Assembly: GCF_014640975.1 (NCBI RefSeq)
Contig: NZ_BMHO01000001.1
Coordinates: 1,002,166-1,066,165, forward strand
Direction of reading: 5' to 3'
DNA: 64,000 nucleotides
Source: Microbacterium faecale
Lineage (GTDB): Bacteria > Actinomycetota > Actinomycetes > Actinomycetales > Microbacteriaceae
This document shows, in pieces, positions 1 to 9,074 of this stretch. The position numbers and the translations under genes are program-made. Each line of letters opens with the position of its first letter. The first letter of the stretch is position 1. The notes beneath the pieces were generated by a model. That model did not search any database, was not told the DNA's origin, and worked only from the letters and a program-made list of their open reading frames with translations.

Positions 1-1025
1 CGCCCCTCGCTGTGGACTTCGCGATCTTCGGCGTGCTCTACGTCACCGCGGCATACGGATCCCGGCTGATCATGTGGATCGGCCTCGCGTCGACCGGTGT
101 CGGGGCGATGACGGTCGCGGGCTACCTGATCGCGACAACCACCACCTCGCCCTGGTACCGCCCGATCGATCTCCTGATGGACGCGGTCCCCACCGGGCTC
201 GCCGCGCTGTTCGGATTCGGCCTGTCGTGGACCGCCGGCGCCCTCGTCCGCGCGTTGCGTCGCGCCGACGACAACAGCCGCGCCCAGGAACGCGCCGAAT
301 CGGACGCGGTCGCCGAACACGAGCGCGGCCGCATCGCCCGCGACATGCACGACGTCGTGGCGCACTCGCTCGCGGTCGTCGTCGCGCAGGCGAACGGTGC
401 ACGCTACGCGGCCAAGACGGATCCGCAGATCGCGACGGACGCGCTCGCGACGATCAGCCAGACGGCCGGATCCGCGCTCGCCGACGTGCGCGTGCTGCTC
501 GCCCAGCTACGGCACCGCGAGGCAGACGGGCCGCAGCCGACGCTCGCCGATCTCGACGCGCTGTTCGCGCAGGTGCGGCAGGCCGGCGTGACCCTCGCCG
601 TCGACATCGACCCGGCGCCGCGCGGCGACGTGCCCGCGGCGGTGCAGCTCGCGGTGTACCGGATCCTGCAGGAGGCGCTCACGAACGCGTTGCGCCACGG
701 TGACGGCGGGACGGTCGACGTCCGCCTCGCCTGGCATCCCGGATCCGTCGCGCTCGCCGTCGACAACGCGGCGAGCGCGTCGCCGCTCGAGCCGCGTGGA
801 TCGCAACTCGAGCCACGGGGGATCCTCGCGGAGCCGCGCGGACCCCAGCTCGACCGGCGCGGCGCCCACGGCGACTCGCGCGGCGAGGAGGGGAGCCGGA
901 CCACGGGGCATGGCATCATCGGGATGCGCGAGCGTGCACAGCTCGCCGGCGGGACGCTCGAGGTGGAGCACGCCGACGGCCGGTTCGCCGTACGCGCACA
1001 GATCCCGTGGAAGGAAGAGGCATGA
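1..1025 (+). CDS. Sensor histidine kinase, NarL/DesK type (5' end outside window)
   Basis: Membrane sensor kinase that autophosphorylates on His and passes phosphate to the regulator encoded next. The frame is open to the left edge, so the GTG at 12 is probably internal and the N-terminal membrane part is missing. Counting from that GTG, two hydrophobic segments lie at about 5-45 and 60-80. The HisKA_3 H-box RIARDMHDVVAHSL (His113) follows, then the N-box EALTNALRHG (221-230) and the G-box GHGIIGMRER (299-308). Between N- and G-boxes, residues about 259-293 form an unusual Arg/Gly-rich insert with repeated LEPRG-like units. The stop overlaps the next start (ATGA). Sensor role is confident; the signal is unknown. 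Confidence 0.9.
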   Translation, partial: PLAVDFAIFGVLYVTAAYGSRLIMWIGLASTGVGAMTVAGYLIATTTTSPWYRPIDLLMDAVPTGLAALFGFGLSWTAGALVRALRRADDNSRAQERAESDAVAEHERGRIARDMHDVVAHSLAVVVAQANGARYAAKTDPQIATDALATISQTAGSALADVRVLLAQLRHREADGPQPTLADLDALFAQVRQAGVTLAVDIDPAPRGDVPAAVQLAVYRILQEALTNALRHGDGGTVDVRLAWHPGSVALAVDNAASASPLEPRGSQLEPRGILAEPRGPQLDRRGAHGDSRGEEGSRTTGHGIIGMRERAQLAGGTLEVEHADGRFAVRAQIPWKEEA

Positions 1026-1657
1026 TCGGCGTCGCCCTCGTGGACGATCAGTCGCTGTTCCGCGCGGGCATTCGCATGCTCGTCGACTCGCAGCCGGACA
1101 TGCGGATCATCGGCGAGGCGGGTGATGGCCGCGCCGGCATCACGCTCGTGGACCAGGAGCGGCCCGATATCGTCCTCATGGACATCCGCATGCCCGTCAT
1201 GGACGGGATCGAGGCGACGAGGGAGATCCTCACGCGACCGGATCCGCCGCGCATCATCATGCTCACGACCTTCGACCTCGATGAGGCAGCGGCACGCGCG
1301 ATCCGCGGCGGTGCGAGCGGGTTCCTCCTCAAAGACGCCGACCCGGAGTTCCTCCTCGCCGCGATCCGCGGCGTGCACACCGGCTCGAGCGTCATCGCGG
1401 CGGCCGAGACGCGGGAGCTTTTCGCCCACTATGCCGACCGCAAGCCGGTCCCCGAGGTCTTCGCCCGTCTCACCGAACGCGAGCGCGAGATCTTCGGCCT
1501 CGCCGCACGCGGGTTGAACAACGCGGAGATCGCCGCGCGCGAGTTCCTCAGCGAGGCGACGGTGAAGACGCACATCAGCCGGATCCTCACCAAGCTCGCC
1601 CTGCGCGATCGCGTGCAACTGGTGGTCTTCGCCCACGACCACGGCCTCACCGGCTGA
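1022..1657 (+). CDS. Response regulator, NarL/FixJ family
   Basis: Cytoplasmic DNA-binding regulator paired with the preceding kinase. Starting at the ATG that overlaps the kinase stop, the receiver domain (1-120) carries Asp8/Asp9, phospho-acceptor Asp54 in VLMDIRMP, Thr82/Thr83 and Lys104 in LLKD. A LuxR-type helix-turn-helix begins at LTEREREIFGLAARG and continues through the EATVKTHISRILTKL recognition helix. Length of 211 residues is normal for the family. A GTG at 1007 would add five residues, but the 4-bp overlap favours 1022. The ABC exporter downstream is a plausible target, by proximity only. Confidence 0.93.
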   Translation: MIGVALVDDQSLFRAGIRMLVDSQPDMRIIGEAGDGRAGITLVDQERPDIVLMDIRMPVMDGIEATREILTRPDPPRIIMLTTFDLDEAAARAIRGGASGFLLKDADPEFLLAAIRGVHTGSSVIAAAETRELFAHYADRKPVPEVFARLTEREREIFGLAARGLNNAEIAAREFLSEATVKTHISRILTKLALRDRVQLVVFAHDHGLTG

Positions 1658-1861
1658 CCCGGCATCGCGCTCGCCCTCGCACACCGCCCTCCCAACACGA
1701 CGCCGCCGGTCCCGCGAAAGTTCGCACGAACCGCCGCGCCAGGCTCGCTCCGGACGCGAAGCGACTGCGTTGAGGTGGACGCGAACGTCATCCTTTCGAT
1801 GTACGAGGATCACCCCACCGCCCGATGTCCCGACCCGGCGGCGGAAAATACCGTCGGAGGT

Positions 1862-2617
1862 ATGGAGAACACAGAGGGTCTCGCGGCCCGCGTCATCGAC
1901 CTCACGAAGAGCTTCGGATCCGGTTCGGGCGCCGTCACCGCGCTCGACGCGGTCAACGTCGGCATCCGCCGCGGCGAGTTCACGGCGATCATGGGGCCGA
2001 GCGGCTCCGGCAAGTCGACGCTCATGCACATCATGGCGGGCCTCGACGACCCCACTCAGGGTCGCGCCTGGATCGGCGACACCGAGATCACGGGGCTCGG
2101 CGACCGCGAGCTCACGCTGCTGCGGCGTCGCAAGGCCGGGTTCGTGTTCCAGTCGTTCAACCTCGTGCCGACGCTCGATGTCAAAGCCAACATCCTGCTG
2201 CCGTTCGACCTCGACGGGCGCCGCCCGACGGCGGCCGAGCAGCACCTCGTGCAGGATCTCGTCTACGACCTCGGTCTGGGCGACCGCCTGACGCACCGTC
2301 CCCACCAGCTCAGCGGCGGACAGCAGCAGCGCGTCGCGATCGTGCGCGCCCTGGCCACGGCGCCCGACGTCGTCTTCGCGGACGAGCCGACCGGCAACCT
2401 CGACTCCCGCACGGGGCGTGAGGTGCTGCGGATCCTGCGTCGAGCGAGCGAGGGCGGTCAGAGCATCGTGATGGTAACGCACGACCCTATTGCCGCGAGC
2501 TACGCCGACCGCGTGCTGTTCCTCGGCGATGGCCGGGTCGTCGCCGACAAGCCCCGCCAGAGCGCCGAGCAGATCTCCGAGCACATGCTCCGCAGCGAGA
2601 TGGCGGCCGTCGCGTGA
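1862..2617 (+). CDS. ABC transporter ATPase, MacB/LolD type
   Basis: ATP-hydrolysing subunit of a two-gene exporter. Walker A is GPSGSGKST, the Q-loop lies in [13 protein letters not shown], the signature is [16 protein letters not shown], Walker B is [13 protein letters not shown] and the switch His is in VMVTHD. The QSFNL and DEPTGNLD motifs are typical of MacB/LolD ATPases. I chose ATG 1862, which leaves about 250 residues. The frame extends to a GTG at 1775, but that extension has no family resemblance and no clear ribosome site. The 204 bases before it hold no other gene. The stop overlaps the permease GTG by four bases, so the two are co-translated. Confidence 0.92.
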   Translation: MENTEGLAARVIDLTKSFGSGSGAVTALDAVNVGIRRGEFTAIMGPSGSGKSTLMHIMAGLDDPTQGRAWIGDTEITGLGDRELTLLRRRKAGFVFQSFNLVPTLDVKANILLPFDLDGRRPTAAEQHLVQDLVYDLGLGDRLTHRPHQLSGGQQQRVAIVRALATAPDVVFADEPTGNLDSRTGREVLRILRRASEGGQSIVMVTHDPIAASYADRVLFLGDGRVVADKPRQSAEQISEHMLRSEMAAVA

Positions 2618-4074
2618 GCGCCGTCGCCTTCGAAGCGCCGGACCGCGCCGGGGTGCTCGACGCCCCGGCGCGCGGCGCCTCCCTCACCTTCCTCCGCGAG
2701 CGGGGGATGGGCGCGAGCGTGCTCGTCACGGCGCTGTCGTCCGGCTTCGGCGTCGCGCTGCTCGCTCTCGCCACCTACGTCGGCTTCCTCGCCCAGGAGT
2801 ACATGGGCTACGGCGGCACCGTCGGGGTGATGGTCACCGTGCTCACGGTGCTGTTCATCGTGATCGCGATGTACGTCGCCGCCATCGTCACCGCGAACAC
2901 CTTCGCGACGATCGTGGCCGGCCGCACGCGGCAGATCGCGCTGATGCGGCTGATCGGATCCACGGCCCGCGACGAGCGCCGAAAGGTCGCGAACCAGGGG
3001 CTGGTCGTCGGCGTCATCGGATCCGTCATCGGCCTCGTCGTCGGCGTCGCGGTCGCGTACGCCGGACCCGCGATCGCCGAGAGCGTGCTGTCCGCGCCGG
3101 CGTACGAGGACCCCGTGACGCTCTGGATGCTGCTGCCGATCCCGGCGGTCATCCTCACGACATGGGTCGCGGCGTGGGGCGGATCCCGTCGCGTGCTGAG
3201 CGTCACACCGAACGAGGCGCTCGGGGGAGCGGTCGCCCGCACGCACGCCGACCAGGCGGGGCGCCGCGGACGCAACGGCGCCGCGATGACGCTTGGAATC
3301 CTCGGGATCCTGCTGCTCACGGCGGGCCTCGTGCTCGGGCTGTACACGCCGCTCGCGGTCCTCATCGCGTTCGTGGGCGGTCTGCTGTCGTTCACGGCGC
3401 TCGTGATGGCGTCGGCCGCGATCATGCCGCCGATCCTGCGGCTCGTCGGGCGCGCGTTCGGCGGATCCGCGACGGCGCGTATGGCGGCACAGAACGCGCT
3501 GCGCTACCCGGAGCGGTCCAGTCGCATGTCGATCGGGGTCGTCGTGGGCGTCACGCTCGTCGTGATGCTGGCGGTCGCCGCCGAGACGTTCGAGCGGATC
3601 CTGCTCGTCGGCGTGCCCCCGGACGAGGCCGAGGCGACCGGCATCTCGGGGTTCATCGACATGCTCTCCGGGGTCATGATGGGGCTCGTCGGGTTCGCCG
3701 GTGTCATCGCCGCGGTCGGGCTGGTCAACCTGCTCACGATCGGCGTCGTGCAGCGCCGCGCCGAGCTCGGCCTGCTGCGTGCGCTGGGGCTGTCGATCGG
3801 ACAGATCCGCCGCATGGTGCTGCTCGAGGCAGTGCACATCACGCTCTCCTCGACGCTCCTCGGCCTCGCGCTGGGCGTCGCCTACGGCTGGATCGGCGCG
3901 CAGTCGACCACCGGATCCGTGCCGGAGGGCGGGCTGCTCATCGCGCCCGCGATCCCGTGGATCCCCGTCGCGATCGTGGTCGCCGCGGTGGCGGTGCTGA
4001 CCATCGTCGCCTCGGTCGCGCCGACGCGCCTGGCCACCCGCATCAGCCCGGTCGAGGCCCTCGCCGTGGAGTGA
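2614..4074 (+). CDS. ABC transporter permease, FtsX/MacB type
   Basis: Membrane subunit partner of the preceding ATPase. The 486-residue protein has the duplicated FtsX-domain layout. Membrane segments lie near residues 30-55 and 68-95, with coupling motif GRTRQIALMRLIGST after the second. More segments follow near 130-160, 180-200, 230-275 and 310-330, and a C-terminal FtsX unit carries VQRRAELGLLRALGLS and a final helix before the RISPVEALAVE tail. Such exporters export lipids or peptides or act in antimicrobial resistance; this substrate cannot be inferred. The GTG start overlaps the ATPase stop. Confidence 0.9.
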   Translation: MSAVAFEAPDRAGVLDAPARGASLTFLRERGMGASVLVTALSSGFGVALLALATYVGFLAQEYMGYGGTVGVMVTVLTVLFIVIAMYVAAIVTANTFATIVAGRTRQIALMRLIGSTARDERRKVANQGLVVGVIGSVIGLVVGVAVAYAGPAIAESVLSAPAYEDPVTLWMLLPIPAVILTTWVAAWGGSRRVLSVTPNEALGGAVARTHADQAGRRGRNGAAMTLGILGILLLTAGLVLGLYTPLAVLIAFVGGLLSFTALVMASAAIMPPILRLVGRAFGGSATARMAAQNALRYPERSSRMSIGVVVGVTLVVMLAVAAETFERILLVGVPPDEAEATGISGFIDMLSGVMMGLVGFAGVIAAVGLVNLLTIGVVQRRAELGLLRALGLSIGQIRRMVLLEAVHITLSSTLLGLALGVAYGWIGAQSTTGSVPEGGLLIAPAIPWIPVAIVVAAVAVLTIVASVAPTRLATRISPVEALAVE

Positions 4075-4090
4075 CCCCGCCTCGCGGTAG

Positions 4091-4161
4091 CGGGCGCGCA
4101 ACCTTCCACAGATGGCTCTAAAACGCGCGAGTTGGAGCCATTTGTGGAATGTGGGCGCCCG
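4091..4161. terminator. Large palindrome between convergent genes (candidate bidirectional terminator)
   Basis: Arms TTCCACAGATGGCTC (4104-4118) and GAGCCATTTGTGGAA (4135-4149) pair at 14 of 15 positions around a 16-base loop. An outer CGGGCGC/GCGCCCG pair (4091-4097 with 4155-4161) extends the stem. It sits 16 bases after the permease stop and 21 bases before the convergent LysR stop, the place expected for a shared terminator, but there is no U-tract. Confidence 0.6.
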
Positions 4162-4182
4162 GGACGCCGTGGATCGGAGGCC

Positions 4183-5085
4183 TTACGACGACCGGCCGGC
4201 GTCGTGGAAGGCGCGTTGCAGGGCAGCGCGCACCGCGACGACGCCGCGGGATCCGGCGGACGCCTCGCGAGCGGAGGTGAAGATCTCGCGCGTGGGGGCG
4301 TCGGGCAGGTCGATCAACCGCACGGGGCTCTCATCGCCGGCGAGCAGTTGTTCCGGCAGCAGGCCGACCGCCCGCCCGGCCGAGATCATGCGCAGCTGCG
4401 CGAGCAGGTCGGCCGCGCTGTAGCGGACGTCGGGTTCGAATCCGATCGCGCGGCACTGCTGCACAGACCACGCGTGCACGGCGGTGCCGCGCGGCTCCAT
4501 CACCCATGCCTCATTGGCGGCCTCCGCGAGGGAGGTCACCGCCGAGGAGTGACCGACCGCGAGGCGAATCGGGTCGCTGCCGAGCGCCACGCGGTCGAGT
4601 CCGGCGACGTGCTCGCGGGTGTGCCCCGGGTACTGCTCCGCGATCACGAGGTCGAACCCGCGGGCGGCGACCTCGAACAGGCCCTCCTCGGGTGGCACGA
4701 CCGCGATCTCGACGCGCATGCCGGGGTGGGTCGTCTCGAGGATCTCCAGCGTTCGGGGCAGGAGTGCGCGGGCCGACGTCTGCAGGGCCGCGATGCGCAC
4801 GGGCGCGGGCATGGGGTTGTCCACGTCGAGCTCGGCCCGCGCCCGCTCCTCGAGCGCCAGTACCTCGGCCGCATGCGCCGCCACGGTCTCGCCCTGAGCG
4901 GTCAGGCGCACACGGCGGCCGTCAGCCTGCAGCAGCGGAACGCCGACCTCGCTCTCGAGCTGGGCGAGCTGCTGCGACACGGTCGACGGGGCGTAGCTGA
5001 GCGCCGCGGCGACGGCGGTGATCGTGCCGCGCAGCTGCAGCTCGCGCAGGAGCAGCAGGCGGTGCGAACTCCACGGGGCGCTCAT
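4183..5085 (-). CDS. LysR-family transcriptional regulator, probable regulator of putA
   Basis: DNA-binding regulator with an N-terminal winged HTH (SSHRLLLLRELQLRGTITAV, then ALSYAPSTVSQQLAQLE) and a LysR substrate-binding domain from about residue 90. The 300-residue length is typical. Start chosen at ATG 5085: a TAACGT -10-like hexamer lies seven bases upstream, consistent with a leaderless mRNA, while the longer upstream frame has no family resemblance. It is transcribed divergently from putA; LysR proteins often control the divergent gene, so proline-responsive control of putA is likely but inferred. Confidence 0.9.
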   Translation of the reverse strand: MSAPWSSHRLLLLRELQLRGTITAVAAALSYAPSTVSQQLAQLESEVGVPLLQADGRRVRLTAQGETVAAHAAEVLALEERARAELDVDNPMPAPVRIAALQTSARALLPRTLEILETTHPGMRVEIAVVPPEEGLFEVAARGFDLVIAEQYPGHTREHVAGLDRVALGSDPIRLAVGHSSAVTSLAEAANEAWVMEPRGTAVHAWSVQQCRAIGFEPDVRYSAADLLAQLRMISAGRAVGLLPEQLLAGDESPVRLIDLPDAPTREIFTSAREASAGSRGVVAVRAALQRAFHDAGRSS

Positions 5086-5398
5086 GGATCCGACGTTACC
5101 TGCCGATCCATTCCCGAGAGGATGACTTTTCGTCGACGCGAGGCCCTCATTGCCGGATCCGCCCTCGCGCGACGCGAAAGTCCTCTGCTCGCGACCCATC
5201 GCCGCGGCCGAACGGATCCGTTCGGCAGAAGGGGGTAGATCGCGCGCGGGGTCAGCGGGAGGATGAGGGCGGGTGCCGACGATGCGCCCGGAACAAGAAC
5301 GTTCGAGCTTTCCGAATGGATTCCTTCGAAACTTTGCGCTTTACCTGACGGTTATTCGGGCGCACGATGGAATCACCATCGGAGAAGAGGTGACCTTC
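5086..5398. promoter_or_regulatory. LysR-putA divergent control region
   Basis: About 310 bases without a gene. The part from 5290 to 5395 is clearly more A+T-rich than its surroundings. An imperfect dyad, TTTCCGAA (5309-5316) against TTCGAAA (5325-5331), is a candidate LysR operator, and an eight-base palindrome GAACGTTC lies just upstream. A GAAGAGG ribosome site sits before the putA ATG at 5399. No convincing -35/-10 pair was found. Confidence 0.4.
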
Positions 5399-8300
5399 AT
5401 GACCATCGAACAGGGTGGATCGACGCAGTTCTCGGCCCCAGACGTGACTGCGCGGCTCGACAGGGCGCTTGCGGACGAGGCGATCGCACAGGTGCGTACG
5501 TGGCTGATCGAGGCGCGAGCGGAGAAGGTCGATTCGGCAGCCAAGAACCTCGCCGGCGTGCTGAGCGACCCCAAGGGCCTCGACTTCGCCGTCGGATTCG
5601 TCGACGGTGTCGTGCAGCCCGAGGATCTCCACGTCGCCGCGCGCAACTTCCAGCGCGTCTCGCGCGACGTCCCCCGCTTCCTGCCCGCGCCCCTGCGCGG
5701 TCTCGTCCGCCTGGGCGGAGCCGTCGCCCCGATGTTCCCGCCGATCGTCGTGCCGATCGCGCGCAAGGTGTTGCGCGAGATGGTGCGCCACCTCATCGTC
5801 GACGCGAGCGAGAAGGGCCTCGGCCCGGCGCTCAAGAAGATCGGCGGCGAGGGCACGCGACTCAACATCAACCTGCTCGGCGAGGCGATCCTCGGCCAGC
5901 GCGAGGCCGACAAGCGCGTCGCCGACACGATCCGTCTCATCGAGCGCGACGACGTCGAGTACGTCTCGATTAAGGTCTCGTCGACCGTCGTGCCGCACAG
6001 CCTCTGGGCCCACGACCAGGCTGTCGCCGAGGCCGTCGAGGCGCTCGCGCCGGTGTTCCGCGCCGCGGTCGCCAACGACACGTTCGTCAACCTCGACATG
6101 GAGGAGTACAAGGATCTCGACGTCACGCTCGACGTGTTCCAGCAGATCCTCGACCGCGACGAATTCCAGCGCTCGCGCGCGGGCATCGTGCTGCAGGCGT
6201 ACCTGCCCGACTGCCTCGCCGCGATGATCCGGCTGCAGGAATGGGCGGCGACGCGCGTCGCAAACGGCGGATCCGCGGTGAAGGTGCGCGTCGTCAAGGG
6301 CGCGAACCTGCCGATGGAGCAGGTCGAGGCCGAGACGCACGGCTGGCCGCTCGCGACCTGGCAGTCGAAGCAGCACACCGACGCCGGCTACAAGCAGGTG
6401 CTCGACTACGCGCTCACCCCCGAGCGCATCGCGAACGTGCACGTCGGCGTCGCGGGCCACAACCTCTTCGACGTCGCGCTCGCAAAGCTGCTCGCCGAGC
6501 GGCGCGGCATCCAGATCGCCCCCGGATCCGGCGTCGAGTTCGAGATGCTGCTCGGCATGGCGACCCAGCAGGCGGCCGTCGTCCGTCGCGACGTCGGCGA
6601 GCTGCTGCTCTACACGCCGGTCGTGCATCCCAGCGAGTTCGATGTCGCGATCGCCTACCTGGTTCGCCGTCTCGAGGAGGGCGCGAGCTCGGACAACTTC
6701 ATGTCGGCGGTGTTCGACATCGACAGCGACGAGCGGCTGTTCCAGCGTGAGCGGGAGCGCTTCCTCACCTCAGTCGACATGATGCCGACAGAGGTGCCGG
6801 AGCCGAACCGCGTCATGGATCGCCGCGAGCCGCAGCCCGACGGTCCCCGCGGCGAGTTCCGCAACACCCCCGACACGGATCCGGCGGTCGATGCGAACCG
6901 CGACTGGGCCGCCGACATCCGCGCACGCATGCAGGAGTCGGACCTCGGCAACGCGACGATCGAGGAGGCGACGCTCTCGTCCCCCGAGGCGCTCGACGAG
7001 ACGATCGCCGGCGCCTTCGCTGCCGCCGACGAGTGGCGAGCGCGCCCGCTCGCCGAGCGCGTCGAGATCCTACACCGCGCCGGTGACGAGCTGCAGCGGC
7101 GTCGCGGCGACCTGCTCGAGGTCATGGGATCCGAGTGCGGCAAGGTCGTCGAACAGGGCGACCCCGAGGTGAGCGAGGCGATCGACTTCGCCCACTTCTA
7201 CGCTCGCAGTGCCGAGAAGCTCGCGGAGGTCGACGGGGCCGAATACGTTCCCGCGAAGGTGACCGCCGTCATCCCGCCGTGGAACTTCCCCGCCGCGATC
7301 CCGGCTGGCGGTGCGCTCGCGGGGCTGGCGAGCGGATCCGCCGTGATCTTCAAGCCGGCCCGTCAGGCCGCCCGCACCGGCGCCGTCATCGCCGAGGCAC
7401 TCTGGGCCGCCGGCGTGCCGCGCGAGGTGCTGCGCCTCGTACGCCTCGACGGCCGCGACCTCGGCGAGCAGCTGCTCGCGGATGAGCGGGTCGACCAGGC
7501 GATCCTCACGGGCGCATACGAGACGGCCGAGCTGTTCCGCTCGTTCCGTCAGGACCTGCCGCTGTACGCCGAGACGAGCGGCAAGAACGCCATCATCGTC
7601 ACGCCGAGCGCCGACTTCGACCTCGCGGCGAAGGACATCGCGTACTCCGCGTTCGGGCACGCCGGGCAGAAGTGCTCGGCCGCGTCGCTCGTGGTCCTCG
7701 TCGGATCCGTGTCGAAGAGCGAGCGCTTCCGTCGCCAGCTGCTCGACGCCGTCGACGGCTACGAGGTCGGCTATCCGTGGGCCGAGGGCGCGCGGATCGG
7801 ACCGGTCATCGCCCCCGCCGAGGGCAAGCTCCTGCGCGGGCTGACGAAGCTCGAGCCGGGGCAGAAGTGGGTGATCGAGCCGCAGCAGCTCGACGACTCG
7901 GGTGCGCTGTGGTCGCCCGGTATCCGCGAGAACGTCGAGCGCGGCAGCGAGTTCCACCTGACCGAGTACTTCGGGCCGATCACGGGCATCATGACGGCCG
8001 AGACGCTCGAGGAGGCGGTCTCGATCGTCAACGACATCGAGTACGGCCTGACGAGCGGTCTGCACTCCCTCGACGTCGACGAGATCCAGCAGTGGCTCGG
8101 ATCCGTGCAGGCGGGCAACGCGTACATCAACCGCGTCATCACGGGCGCGATCGTCGAGCGCCAGCCGTTCGGTGGATGGAAGAAGTCGGCGGTCGGCCCC
8201 GGCACGAAGGCGGGCGGGCCCAGCTACCTGTTCGGCCTGGGCACCTGGACCGACGCGCCGCAGACCTCGTCGCGGCGGGACGCGCGCGGACATGCGGATG

Positions 8301-8899
8301 CCGCCTCGCGCCGCGCCGTGAAGGCCCTGCCGGAGGGGGATCCCGCGTGGCTCGAGAGGGCGCTGGCGAGTGACATTCGCGCCTTCGCCGATGAGTACGG
8401 TGTCGCGCGCGACGTGCAGGGCCTCGAGCTCGAGCAGAACGTGCTGCGGTACGTGCCGACGCCGGTGACCATTCGCTACGAGGGATCTCGCGTCGAGGAA
8501 CTCGTGCGCGTGGTCGCCGCCGGAGTGCGGATCGGTGCGCCGATCGATGTGTCGTCGGCCCTGCCCGTGGCGCAGGAGGTGCGCGACTATCTCGCGGACG
8601 TCGGCGTGGCGTTCCGCGTCGAGGAGGGCGCGGCCTGGGCGACGCGTGCCGCGGCGTTCGCGAAGAGTGGTGCGCGGATCCGTCTCGTCGGCGGCTCGTC
8701 GGAGCCGATCTTCCTCGCGACCGAGGGTGAGCCGAACGTCGCCGTCTACGACGGCGAGGTCACCGGATCGGGGCGCGTGGAGATGCTGCCGTTCGTGCGC
8801 GAGCAGGCGGTCTCGATCACGGCGCACCGCTTCGGCAACCCGCGCCGCTACGAGGTCCCGGTCGTCGCCGGCGGCGCCGGATCCCTCGTCGCCCACTGA
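5399..8899 (+). CDS. putA: Bifunctional proline dehydrogenase / delta-1-pyrroline-5-carboxylate dehydrogenase
   Basis: Oxidises proline to P5C (FAD) and then glutamate semialdehyde to glutamate (NAD). The 1166-residue protein has a proline dehydrogenase barrel at about 60-440, with the AYLPD motif and an RRLEEGASSDNF segment that in this family binds the proline carboxylate. An aldehyde dehydrogenase domain spans about 480-985, with general-base Glu725 in AETSGKN and nucleophile Cys759 in GQKCSA. A C-terminal region of about 150 residues follows. No N-terminal DNA-binding domain is present, so this PutA is not its own repressor, which fits the adjacent LysR gene. ATG 5399 has a good ribosome site nine bases upstream. 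Confidence 0.95.
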   Translation: MTIEQGGSTQFSAPDVTARLDRALADEAIAQVRTWLIEARAEKVDSAAKNLAGVLSDPKGLDFAVGFVDGVVQPEDLHVAARNFQRVSRDVPRFLPAPLRGLVRLGGAVAPMFPPIVVPIARKVLREMVRHLIVDASEKGLGPALKKIGGEGTRLNINLLGEAILGQREADKRVADTIRLIERDDVEYVSIKVSSTVVPHSLWAHDQAVAEAVEALAPVFRAAVANDTFVNLDMEEYKDLDVTLDVFQQILDRDEFQRSRAGIVLQAYLPDCLAAMIRLQEWAATRVANGGSAVKVRVVKGANLPMEQVEAETHGWPLATWQSKQHTDAGYKQVLDYALTPERIANVHVGVAGHNLFDVALAKLLAERRGIQIAPGSGVEFEMLLGMATQQAAVVRRDVGELLLYTPVVHPSEFDVAIAYLVRRLEEGASSDNFMSAVFDIDSDERLFQRERERFLTSVDMMPTEVPEPNRVMDRREPQPDGPRGEFRNTPDTDPAVDANRDWAADIRARMQESDLGNATIEEATLSSPEALDETIAGAFAAADEWRARPLAERVEILHRAGDELQRRRGDLLEVMGSECGKVVEQGDPEVSEAIDFAHFYARSAEKLAEVDGAEYVPAKVTAVIPPWNFPAAIPAGGALAGLASGSAVIFKPARQAARTGAVIAEALWAAGVPREVLRLVRLDGRDLGEQLLADERVDQAILTGAYETAELFRSFRQDLPLYAETSGKNAIIVTPSADFDLAAKDIAYSAFGHAGQKCSAASLVVLVGSVSKSERFRRQLLDAVDGYEVGYPWAEGARIGPVIAPAEGKLLRGLTKLEPGQKWVIEPQQLDDSGALWSPGIRENVERGSEFHLTEYFGPITGIMTAETLEEAVSIVNDIEYGLTSGLHSLDVDEIQQWLGSVQAGNAYINRVITGAIVERQPFGGWKKSAVGPGTKAGGPSYLFGLGTWTDAPQTSSRRDARGHADAASRRAVKALPEGDPAWLERALASDIRAFADEYGVARDVQGLELEQNVLRYVPTPVTIRYEGSRVEELVRVVAAGVRIGAPIDVSSALPVAQEVRDYLADVGVAFRVEEGAAWATRAAAFAKSGARIRLVGGSSEPIFLATEGEPNVAVYDGEVTGSGRVEMLPFVREQAVSITAHRFGNPRRYEVPVVAGGAGSLVAH

Positions 8900-8915
8900 C
8901 CCAGCCCAATTTCAA

Positions 8916-8970
8916 GGGTCGCCAGAGTTTGCACGCGTGGGGCCACCCACGTTGCATTCTTTGGCGACCC
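8916..8970. repeat. GGGTCGCCA palindrome, copy 1 (arm types A/B)
   Basis: Left arm GGGTCGCCAGAGTTTGCA (8916-8933, type A). Right arm TGCATTCTTTGGCGACCC (8953-8970), the reverse complement of GGGTCGCCAAAGAATGCA (type B). The outer nine bases pair perfectly and the inner halves differ. A small CGTGGG/CCCACG hairpin fills the centre. It lies just after the putA stop; three related copies occur at 9003, 31787 and 32735. Confidence 0.85.
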
Positions 8971-9002
8971 ATTCCATGTGGCGCGTGAAGACCGCGCGCC
9001 AA

Positions 9003-9071
9003 CCCCATTGGGTCGCCAGAGTTTGCAGCGTCGAGGGCCTGACACCTGCATTCTTTGGCGACCCAATGGGG
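9003..9071. repeat. GGGTCGCCA palindrome, copy 2 (arm types A/B)
   Basis: Outer arms CCCCATTGGGTCGCCA (9003-9018) and TGGCGACCCAATGGGG (9056-9071) are a perfect 16-base inverted repeat. Inside, the left arm continues as type A (GAGTTTGCAG) and the right as type B (CTGCATTCTT). It sits three bases before the threonine aldolase stop on the opposite strand, so copies 1 and 2 together fill the gap between convergent genes and could terminate both. The bases between them contain another GGCGCG/CGCGCC hairpin. Confidence 0.85.
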
Positions 9072-9074
9072 TGG

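Noticed and set aside
1770..1861. Longer ABC ATPase from GTG 1775
   Set aside because: The extra 29 residues have no family similarity, contain no domain and lack a clear ribosome site.
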